NCBI RefSeq assembly: GCF_002302565.1
Contig: NZ_CP022382.1
Span: 691,001 to 755,000 of the forward strand
Source of the DNA: Capnocytophaga canimorsus
GTDB taxonomy: Bacteria; Bacteroidota; Bacteroidia; Flavobacteriales; Flavobacteriaceae
Length of the DNA stretch: 64,000 nucleotides
Direction: 5' to 3'
A program made the translations under genes and the position numbers. Numbering within the stretch: the stretch's first letter is position 1; each line of letters starts with the position of its first letter. The notes beneath the pieces were generated by a model. It was not told where the DNA came from and did no database searches. It saw only the letters and a program-made list of their open reading frames with translations. This document shows positions 57,120-64,000 of the stretch, piece after piece.

Positions 57120-58214
57120 TTAAACTTTTTCAGCTTTTAACTGTCGAATAAAGTCTTTAAGGAAAACACTCCCTACCCCCAGAACAATCCCTAAAAACGT
57201 CCAAATAGCAATAATCATACCTCGTTTAGGTTTCGATTTTTCATTGGGCACACTCACAGGTTCTATCACAGTAAAGGCTGGTGTTTCCTCTTTTACTTTA
57301 ACTTTCTGGTTTTCAAATTGTTTAGCCAACTCAGAATAAACTCCGTAGGCTAAATTAAACTCCGTCTGTAATTGTTGTAAACGTGTTTGAGGCAAAGAGC
57401 TGGAAAAATTTCTATTCCTATCTTGAAAATTAGCTAAAGCATATTGCTTGGTTTTAAAGTCTTTTTCCGCTTCAAGATAGAGTTGCTCAATAAATTGTAA
57501 CTCTTCTTTCTCCTTTTTAACCTTAAATTCAATTATTGAATTCTGTAAAAGTTCTTGTGCTCTTTGTAACATTTGGGCAGCAGCAAGAGCTTCAGGCATT
57601 GAATAATTCAGTGTAACAAAGCCTTCTTTTTCATTAACATTAAGTTTTAATTGAGCATCTATCAGATGATGCAACCCTTCTTCTCGCCTATTCAAAGAAA
57701 TAATCTGATCTTGTTTATTATGATCTACCTCTGAAGTATTTTCTTCTTTTTTCGAGAATAACAATGCAGGAAGCCCTATGGTGTACTTTTTAATTACATC
57801 TAAAGTACTAGGTTTTGCGTATTCCCAATAGTATTCTTGATAGCTAACGGATTTACCCAACGTTTCAAAATACAACGGAGTTTGTAAAAGTTTTCTTTTA
57901 AAAGGAATGCTTTTCACCAATTTAGGATATAAAGTTGGTGGAATATCTTCCGTAGAAGATTTTCCTAAGTTGACTCCCGCTAATGCAGCTAATCCGCCTA
58001 AACTCCCCCCCAATTTACTACTACCTGAGGTTTGAGGAACAATTATGGTAGTTGCTGTATATTCCTTAGGAGATAGAATAGCCATTAAAAGCCCCAAAAC
58101 AAAAAAAACAAACGTCACGATTAAAACTGTCTTTCTTGCCCGCCAAAGCTTTCTAAACAATTCAAGCAAATCAATCTCATCTTCTTCTTTATTCAAAACT
58201 TGAAGGTTATCCAT
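57120..58214 (-). CDS. Wzz-type polysaccharide chain-length determinant
   Basis: The 364-residue protein has two membrane segments: near the N-terminus (TVLIVTFVFFVLGLLMAI, about 33-50) and C-terminus (MIIAIWTFLGIVLGVGSVFL, about 333-352), enclosing a long periplasmic coiled-coil region. This is the Wzz/PCP-1 layout, with the conserved N-terminal LFRKLWRARKT and the ending PKRGM. It lacks a cytoplasmic tyrosine kinase domain. It starts 4 bp after the Wza-like gene ends, so they form an operon. It would set chain length together with the polymerase of the cluster at 43 kb (inference). Confidence 0.88.
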   Translation of the reverse strand: MDNLQVLNKEEDEIDLLELFRKLWRARKTVLIVTFVFFVLGLLMAILSPKEYTATTIIVPQTSGSSKLGGSLGGLAALAGVNLGKSSTEDIPPTLYPKLVKSIPFKRKLLQTPLYFETLGKSVSYQEYYWEYAKPSTLDVIKKYTIGLPALLFSKKEENTSEVDHNKQDQIISLNRREEGLHHLIDAQLKLNVNEKEGFVTLNYSMPEALAAAQMLQRAQELLQNSIIEFKVKKEKEELQFIEQLYLEAEKDFKTKQYALANFQDRNRNFSSSLPQTRLQQLQTEFNLAYGVYSELAKQFENQKVKVKEETPAFTVIEPVSVPNEKSKPKRGMIIAIWTFLGIVLGVGSVFLKDFIRQLKAEKV

Positions 58215-58218
58215 AAAA

Positions 58219-60651
58219 CTATTGCTTTATCAAGTTAACTAATATGTATCCGATAGTAGAAAGCCCTGTCAAAATAGAAAGTGACTCTGCTGTAGTTAGA
58301 GGCTTACGTTCACGCTTTTTAGGTACGATGATAATCGCTCCAGGCTCAAGTTGAGGATAATTTCTGAAAAAAAGCGAATTATGGGTCGATTTTATCTCAC
58401 CGTTAGCGTACATTACATAAACAGCCCTACGTTTTGCTCTATCAGCAAAGCCTCCAGCTCCATCTATATAATCCCTAAGTCCCATACTTGGATCAAAACG
58501 TACTAACGAAGGTGCCAAAACCTCTCCTTTAACTTCAACTGTTTGACTTTGATTTGGAATCAACAATACATCTCCTTCATTTAGAATCAAATCGTATTTA
58601 CTACGCTTGTTTGCCAATATTTTTTCAAGATTGATTCCTATTCTAAACTCAGTTGCTTTGGTATCTATCTTTTTAAGTGATTCTGTGTCATCAGCTGCTA
58701 CCATCTCTTCTAAAAGTTCTTTTTGTTGCTTTTCATTTTTATCGGTTTTCTTTCGGATAAGGGTAGCACCTTTAACATAAGCATAAGGAGAAAGCCCTCC
58801 TGCGCGCAGTACTAAATCAGAAATTCTTTCGTTTTTGCTATGAATTCCATAAACACCAGGAAAAGCAACCTCCCCCTCTATAGAAACGGTTTGTAGTGGA
58901 GAATATCCCTTGATATAACGAACTGATATTACGTCGTTAGGTACTAAAGTAAGTGTGTCTTGTTGTGATTGTTCCGCTCCAGAAACCTGAAAAGACTGTC
59001 CTTTATTTATGTAGTTTCCATCATTTATTTGCCGAAATACATCTACAACGGTAATATCCGCACCTTCGGAAAAACCACCAGCCAAAGCTATAGCATCTTT
59101 GACAGTCATATTCTCCATAAACGGAATTTTTTTAGGTTTATTTACCGCTCCTTCTACTTTCACAAAACGCTCAAAACGAAGAGAATCCTTATGAAAAATA
59201 TGAATACTATCGTTTTCTTGTAACCTTACATCATTTGTCTTTTCAAGTAGGTCTTTAACCGAAAAACTCACTGTTTGAATATCCACCCGATTTTTGGTTC
59301 GGAATATCAATCCTCTTTCCAATGAGGCTTCTTTACGGACTCCATTGGCTCTGTTTAACAAATCGGAAGCTGTCATTCCTTCCTTAAACTCATAAGTACC
59401 AGGCTGATATACTGCCCCACCTATACTTAACTTATTTTGGTATTCATCAGTAATTTTATGTACGGTAAGTCGGTCTCCGTTCTGTAACTGAAAATCAGCT
59501 ATAGCTTCAAAAGATATTTCACGTACCTCACGCTTAGCTTTGCTAATTCGTTCTACAACTAAAGTGTTGGTAAAAGCATCAGAGGTAAAACCGCCAAAAT
59601 AGGTTACCAAATTAGCTAAAGTTTCTCCATCCTTTGCCTCGTAAATACCTTTTCGTTTGACCTCTCCTCCTACTTGAATGCGGTTTAAGTATGGCGAAAC
59701 GATAATCACATCTTGGTCTTGTAGAGGAAGATTGCCAACCTCAGAGCCCTTAACTAAAAAATCGTACACATCAAAAGTAGCGATTTTTTGCCCATTTCTA
59801 ACCAAACGAATATCTCTGAAAGTTCCACTTTCAGTAGGCCCCCCACAAGCATATAAAGCATTTAAAACAGTAGATAAAGCACTCAAGGAATATGTTCCAG
59901 GAACGGCTACCTCGCCAATAATATTTACCTTTACAGTACGTACTTGTGCAATGCTTACACCTGTATAAACTTTATTGTAACTATTTTCAGAAGCCCCAAT
60001 ACCTGAATATATGTGTCTTAATGAAGAGTTTATTTTGTTTTTCACATCGGCGAAAGAGAACCCTCCTACTTTTACCTTTCCTACACCATCTATTAAGATG
60101 TTTCCTTCATTATCAACTTTTTGAGTTGATTTATTTTCAGTTGCTCCCCAAATTTCGATAAGTAGAATATCACCAGGTCCGACCTGATAATTTTCAGGAG
60201 TAGCCATATTGGTATTTGGCGTAAAAGAAATGTTTGGATTTTTGAAAAAATCAAGCCCAAAAATAGAGTCTTTTTTAGAAATTTTATCTTTTCTTTCGTA
60301 ACCTGTATATCCAAATGTTAAGTCAAAGTCGGCATTATCCAATTCCGTATCTGGCTTCATTTGAGTGGGTTTACTATAAAGAGGTAACATTTGGATGCGT
60401 TGCTTTAGCTTGGCTATCTGTACCTGTGGCATTCCTTTTGCTCTTGCCATAGCTTCGAGCTGTTCTAATGAATATCCTTGTTGCTGGGCTTTATCCCAAT
60501 ACACTTTAATTTGTTCATCAGAAAGATTATCAACATTTATATTTGATATTTGTTGCAAATCAACCTGTGTAGGAAGTTGCTCCTGAGCTGTAAGCCGAAA
60601 AGACCCCGCCAGACATAAAATAAATAGAAATAAAAATTTAATTTTAGGCAT
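58219..60651 (-). CDS. Wza-like polysaccharide export protein with SLBB repeats
   Basis: The 810-residue protein has a Sec signal (FLFLFILCLAGSFRLTAQEQ) without a lipobox Cys. A poly-export domain (PENYQVGPGDILLIEIWG, about residue 150) is followed by several SLBB domains (for example VNIIGEVAVPGTYSLSALST, IQVGGEVKRKGIYEAKDGET, LSIGGAVYQPGTYEFKEGMT). It ends with a hydrophobic segment (SILTGLSTIGYILVNLI). This matches the long, multi-SLBB outer-membrane export channels of Bacteroidota. It is operonic with the Wzz-like protein. Confidence 0.9.
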   Translation of the reverse strand: MPKIKFLFLFILCLAGSFRLTAQEQLPTQVDLQQISNINVDNLSDEQIKVYWDKAQQQGYSLEQLEAMARAKGMPQVQIAKLKQRIQMLPLYSKPTQMKPDTELDNADFDLTFGYTGYERKDKISKKDSIFGLDFFKNPNISFTPNTNMATPENYQVGPGDILLIEIWGATENKSTQKVDNEGNILIDGVGKVKVGGFSFADVKNKINSSLRHIYSGIGASENSYNKVYTGVSIAQVRTVKVNIIGEVAVPGTYSLSALSTVLNALYACGGPTESGTFRDIRLVRNGQKIATFDVYDFLVKGSEVGNLPLQDQDVIIVSPYLNRIQVGGEVKRKGIYEAKDGETLANLVTYFGGFTSDAFTNTLVVERISKAKREVREISFEAIADFQLQNGDRLTVHKITDEYQNKLSIGGAVYQPGTYEFKEGMTASDLLNRANGVRKEASLERGLIFRTKNRVDIQTVSFSVKDLLEKTNDVRLQENDSIHIFHKDSLRFERFVKVEGAVNKPKKIPFMENMTVKDAIALAGGFSEGADITVVDVFRQINDGNYINKGQSFQVSGAEQSQQDTLTLVPNDVISVRYIKGYSPLQTVSIEGEVAFPGVYGIHSKNERISDLVLRAGGLSPYAYVKGATLIRKKTDKNEKQQKELLEEMVAADDTESLKKIDTKATEFRIGINLEKILANKRSKYDLILNEGDVLLIPNQSQTVEVKGEVLAPSLVRFDPSMGLRDYIDGAGGFADRAKRRAVYVMYANGEIKSTHNSLFFRNYPQLEPGAIIIVPKKRERKPLTTAESLSILTGLSTIGYILVNLIKQ

Positions 60652-60706
60652 CGTTTTTTATGTATTTGGGCAAATGTAGTGCATAATTTAAAAAAATAAA
60701 AGTTTT

Positions 60707-61138
60707 TTAATCATCTATATTGGGTAAATGAACAACTTCTACTCCTGCTTTGATTAAAAAAGTCAATCCTTCATTGTCCTTATAGGCATCTTTATAGACT
60801 ACACGTTTTATACCCGATTGATGAATGAGTTTACTACATTCTTTACAAGGCGAAAGCGTAATGTAAAGTGTTGCTCCTTGTGCCGATTGTGTAGAAGACG
60901 CCACTTTTAAAATCGCATTTGCTTCAGCGTGAAGCACATACCATAAAGTTTCTCCCTCTGTATCTTCGCAACAATTGTCAAAACCTGTTGGCGTACCGTT
61001 GTAACCATCGGAAATAATCATTCGGTCTTTTACAATAATTGCTCCTACTTTTTTTCGTACACAATGCGAAAGTTTAGCCCACTCTTGTGCCATACGCATA
61101 TAGGCTTTATCATACTTTATTTGTTTTATCTCTTCCAT
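60707..61138 (-). CDS. dCMP/cytidine-type deaminase
   Basis: The 143-residue protein has the zinc-binding HAEANAIL (His and Glu, about residue 69) and PCKECSKLI (two Cys, about 97-105) of the deoxycytidylate/CMP deaminase family. An N-terminal segment with VRKKVGAIIVKDRMIISDGY also fits the ComEB/dCMP deaminase. It would convert dCMP to dUMP for dTMP synthesis. Specificity beyond the deaminase fold is inferred from length and motif spacing. Confidence 0.88.
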   Translation of the reverse strand: MEEIKQIKYDKAYMRMAQEWAKLSHCVRKKVGAIIVKDRMIISDGYNGTPTGFDNCCEDTEGETLWYVLHAEANAILKVASSTQSAQGATLYITLSPCKECSKLIHQSGIKRVVYKDAYKDNEGLTFLIKAGVEVVHLPNIDD

Positions 61139-61240
61139 AATGAAATCTTAAAAATTATTAAGAATATGATTTCCTTTAAGGAAATACCAAAACATTAAGA
61201 AAACTACTTTCTTTCGGTAAAATATTCAATCAAGTTTATA

Positions 61241-63082
61241 TTATTCGGATGTTGCTTTCCAACGCATAATAACACGTATGTAAAAAAGCACAAAAATTAG
61301 TGTTCCTAAAAAAACTACTAGGCTCAATCCTTCAACTCCTAACCAATCCAAAAGCGTTTCTTGATTATAAGTTTCAACTAGATAGTGATTATCATAAGCA
61401 TAATCGATATATGAATATCTTTGTTTTTTTTGATACATATCTACCCCTAAAAATGCAAGGAAAAAAACTAACGGGAAAGCAAGTACCGAAACATTCATTA
61501 GTATTGAAGCAAATGTTTTGTTCCTTTCGTAAGGCATAAATTGAGATATCACTAAAACCAACAGATAAACAATGACAACCAACATTACAGCATTATAATC
61601 TTGATCTAACATATCCGTAAAGTTCATAACCAGTAATATCAGCCCAATAGCCAACGAAATCAAGCTAAGCGAAACCACTCCTAACAACAATGATTTCAAA
61701 CCGAATACCCGATAGCAAAACAACAATAAAGCCAATATCACGGATATCCAAACATAAACGTTAAAAGCAAACACATCAAAGAAATCCCCCCTCAATTCAT
61801 CAATATTTCTCAACGCATTTTTTAATTTTTTTAATGAATAGTAATAATTTGATGAGTGAAGCTTTTTATAACGAGTAAGACTTATAAGTGAGTTATCATT
61901 TTTGAATTTTTCTTTTAAAACTTTTGCATCTTCTTCGTTAATTTGGTCGTATTCATTAGGGTCATAGTACGAATCCGAATAATTACCTGTCTGAAAGAAA
62001 GTTTCTACATTAAAACCAGATTGCGGTCGGTAAGCTACATTAAACCAACCTTCCAAATCAAGATTGGTATCAATGCGTAACATTCTGGAAATGCTCAAAA
62101 ATTGCTTCATAATGTTCTTTATAGCTTGCTCATCTTCCTTATCAAGCAAATGATTAACATTTTCATTTATAACAATTTCATAAGTTTTATTGTCCCAATC
62201 TTTTACATCATTGCTTATCGCATTTACTTGCTTCAAATCAGTATAAGAAATCCCAGCACCATACGGCACATACAATATTTTTGAGAAATTACGCAAATTA
62301 GGATGTGCATTCACGAAAATATCGGATACATCGACCACCTCTTTCTTATGATAAATAGTTACGCTATCCTCTGCGTTTCTGGTGTACAAAAAATCTTTAT
62401 GCGCTGATTCAACATCAGAGCGCCGATTATCGTATTCATTTCTTAAAACCGTTTTATAGGCATATACTCTGTAAAACTGATAAACTTTATCAGCAAATGT
62501 CAAATAAGGCTTTGTCGTATCAATACTATGATAATCTGTTTGGCAGTACAAATCGTTAATCCAATGAGGTGTTTTACGCATATCAGGCATATAATCCTCA
62601 ATTTCAAAAAATAAAAAAGGATATGCCTTATTGGCGGTCTGTACGATATGCGTGTAAGTAGCATCATCATAACGTTGGTGTGCAAAAACATAATTTCCTA
62701 ATCGGAAAGAAAGATGAAAACTCAAACACGCAAATACAATAACCATAAATTGGAGAAACTGACCGAAAAGTTGCAAGGAGCTCATCGGATAAAAATGCTT
62801 AAAAGCATTATTTTTAAAGAGTTGCATCAGCCAAACCACCAAAAGTATCAGCGATATAATAATCTGAAAAATAAAAAATGCGGAAGAATAGTAAATATCA
62901 TAGATATCATACGTTTGTAAAGTTTCGGGGTTTTGAAAGAAAAAATATCCTACCGTAAAGAAAAAAATATGAATCACAAAGGCTACACATAGCATCCAAA
63001 CGATTTTGGTATTCCAAAGGGAAGGATACCGAGCCAACAAATATTGATTGATTTGATGAATAAATTTCATAGTTTGAATCAT
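61241..63082 (-). CDS. Large membrane protein partnered with an ABC ATPase
   Basis: The 613-residue protein has three N-terminal membrane segments (about residues 26-50, 66-87 and 102-122), a large hydrophilic domain (about 130-440), and five C-terminal membrane segments (about 443-470, 472-497, 500-520, 527-550, 580-603). The layout is like an ABC-2-type permease with a long extracytoplasmic loop. The start codon follows directly on the stop of the ATPase gene (TAAATG), which favours the first ATG and shows coupling. I recognise no family. Substrate unknown. Confidence 0.7.
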   Translation of the reverse strand: MIQTMKFIHQINQYLLARYPSLWNTKIVWMLCVAFVIHIFFFTVGYFFFQNPETLQTYDIYDIYYSSAFFIFQIIISLILLVVWLMQLFKNNAFKHFYPMSSLQLFGQFLQFMVIVFACLSFHLSFRLGNYVFAHQRYDDATYTHIVQTANKAYPFLFFEIEDYMPDMRKTPHWINDLYCQTDYHSIDTTKPYLTFADKVYQFYRVYAYKTVLRNEYDNRRSDVESAHKDFLYTRNAEDSVTIYHKKEVVDVSDIFVNAHPNLRNFSKILYVPYGAGISYTDLKQVNAISNDVKDWDNKTYEIVINENVNHLLDKEDEQAIKNIMKQFLSISRMLRIDTNLDLEGWFNVAYRPQSGFNVETFFQTGNYSDSYYDPNEYDQINEEDAKVLKEKFKNDNSLISLTRYKKLHSSNYYYSLKKLKNALRNIDELRGDFFDVFAFNVYVWISVILALLLFCYRVFGLKSLLLGVVSLSLISLAIGLILLVMNFTDMLDQDYNAVMLVVIVYLLVLVISQFMPYERNKTFASILMNVSVLAFPLVFFLAFLGVDMYQKKQRYSYIDYAYDNHYLVETYNQETLLDWLGVEGLSLVVFLGTLIFVLFYIRVIMRWKATSE

Positions 63083-64000
63083 TTAGTTTACAAAAAAACG
63101 ACGTGTAGATAAAGTAATATCTCGAAGATATGTGATAGGAATTTTATGTCTTCCTAAGGCAATAAGCACCTCGCTCAAAGGAAGATTTGTATCAAAATAC
63201 ACTACAAAAATTCCCCCATTAAATTGAATCTGTTCTAACGGAAGTTCTTCAAAAACTTGCATCAGTTGCTCACGTGTAGCCGAGGTGTCTATCTCAATGA
63301 TACGGGCTTGTGGTGTTTTCATTTGAGAGGATTTCAAATCCTGATACTTACCTTGTTTTAAGAAGATGACCTGATCTGAATTTTTTTCCACCTCATAGAG
63401 TTGTTGTGAGCTAAGTATCAAAGCTATAGGATGACTCAAAGAAGCGCATATCGATTTCAAATCTTCCAATATCACTTGCTGTGCCAATACATCAAGATTT
63501 GCCAAAGGTTCATCCAGCAACAAAATTTCGGGCTTGCGAAGTAACGTACGTGCCAACTCAAAACGCATTTTATAACCAGAAGATAATTCGCTCCACTTCA
63601 AGTGTCTATATTTCCAAAGCCCTAAACGAGCTACCATCATCAGTACACGAGGTTCTATCTCATCAGGTGAAGTCCCGTAATTAGAAAGCACAAAGCGTAA
63701 GTTGTCCAGCAAACTTCCGTACCACTTTTCGGTACGTTGCGGAATGTAAACCAGCTTAGTACGTAAATCATAAGCATCCTTAGGTTTAGAATTGAAATGA
63801 TATTTTAGGTTCCCCACATTATGGCTAAGATCTTTGGCTAAAATACGGAGCAAGGTTGTTTTTCCATTACCGTTTTCACCTACTAATCCGTAAATTTCTC
63901 CTTTTTTTATGCTAATTGATATGGGAGATAGGTAAAATTTCCCGATACCATAACTCTTAGCAATACCTTTGGCTTCAAGTACTGGAAGGCTACGATCAGC
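63083..64000 (-). CDS. ABC transporter ATP-binding protein (5' partial)
   Basis: The frame is open to the right window edge, so the N-terminus is missing. Walker A GENGNGKTTLLRIL is visible at about nt 63838-63880, then LSSGYKMRFELARTLLRKPE (signature) with LLLDEPLANLD (Walker B), and an SSQQLYEVEKNSDQVIFLKQ switch region (His replaced by Gln in SSQQL). The last about 60 residues form a regulatory-type extension seen in ABC-2 exporters. It is operonic with the 613-residue membrane protein downstream and probably forms an exporter with it. Confidence 0.85.
   Translation of the reverse strand, partial: ADRSLPVLEAKGIAKSYGIGKFYLSPISISIKKGEIYGLVGENGNGKTTLLRILAKDLSHNVGNLKYHFNSKPKDAYDLRTKLVYIPQRTEKWYGSLLDNLRFVLSNYGTSPDEIEPRVLMMVARLGLWKYRHLKWSELSSGYKMRFELARTLLRKPEILLLDEPLANLDVLAQQVILEDLKSICASLSHPIALILSSQQLYEVEKNSDQVIFLKQGKYQDLKSSQMKTPQARIIEIDTSATREQLMQVFEELPLEQIQFNGGIFVVYFDTNLPLSEVLIALGRHKIPITYLRDITLSTRRFFVN

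Overview
The window is chromosomal DNA from a low-GC member of the Bacteroidota, almost certainly a Flavobacteriia, and the gene set fits Capnocytophaga or a close relative (genus is inference). Supporting signs are several promoters with the Bacteroidota -7 element TAnnTTTG close to start codons, few Shine-Dalgarno-like sites, two adjacent ExbD proteins, DUF3810, DUF3098 and DUF4476 proteins, an ATP-type PckA, and a membrane pyrophosphatase carrying an OmpA-like tail. Two tRNA genes were found (Leu-CAA and Ser-GGA). There is no CRISPR array, prophage or rRNA.

Layout. 1-5.4 kb: the 3' part of a multiheme cytochrome/TPR gene, a small membrane protein, a Ycf48-like lipoprotein, and a sugar-kinase plus nucleotidyltransferase pair. 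5.4-11.7 kb: phoH, an IS5-family element whose transposase is broken by a 7-bp tandem duplication, a DUF3810 protein, pepD, and the prs-rplY pair. 11.8-18.7 kb: tRNA-Leu, a YdjM-like protein, ftsX-DUF3098-uppP, a retropepsin-like protease, tatD, an acyltransferase with asparaginase, and tRNA-Ser. 18.8-24.3 kb: the ExbB/ExbD energiser operon, DUF2007, and the pyrophosphatase-OmpA fusion. 24.4-37.4 kb: a serine hydrolase, a hybrid histidine kinase, a secreted protein of unknown function, guaB, a DUF4476 protein, a sigma-54 activator operon with two histidine-rich membrane proteins, a bacilliredoxin, a PlsC-like acyltransferase and a Tat-exported alkaline phosphatase.

37.5-45.3 kb is a surface-polysaccharide locus: GT4 and GT2 glycosyltransferases, an O-antigen polymerase/ligase-like membrane protein, and three diverged paralogues of one GT-B-like family. 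IS30 debris sits at its left side. The export partners (Wza-like and Wzz-like) are about 12 kb away at 57.1-60.7 kb. 45.6-52 kb holds mlaE-mlaF, DUF423, pckA, an IS3-family remnant beside a truncated gene end, an Lrp/AsnC regulator and a deoxynucleoside kinase. 52-64 kb holds a very large secreted GH2 beta-galactosidase with a discoidin-like tail, a Cof-type phosphatase, the Wzz/Wza pair, a dCMP deaminase-like enzyme, and an ABC exporter pair cut by the right window edge.

Most genes are core metabolism or envelope functions. The accessory signal is concentrated in the polysaccharide locus, the three insertion-sequence scars, the pyrophosphatase fusion and the sigma-54 operon. No clearly new defence or mobile system was found; the best candidates for new biology are the fusion protein and the sigma-54 operon.
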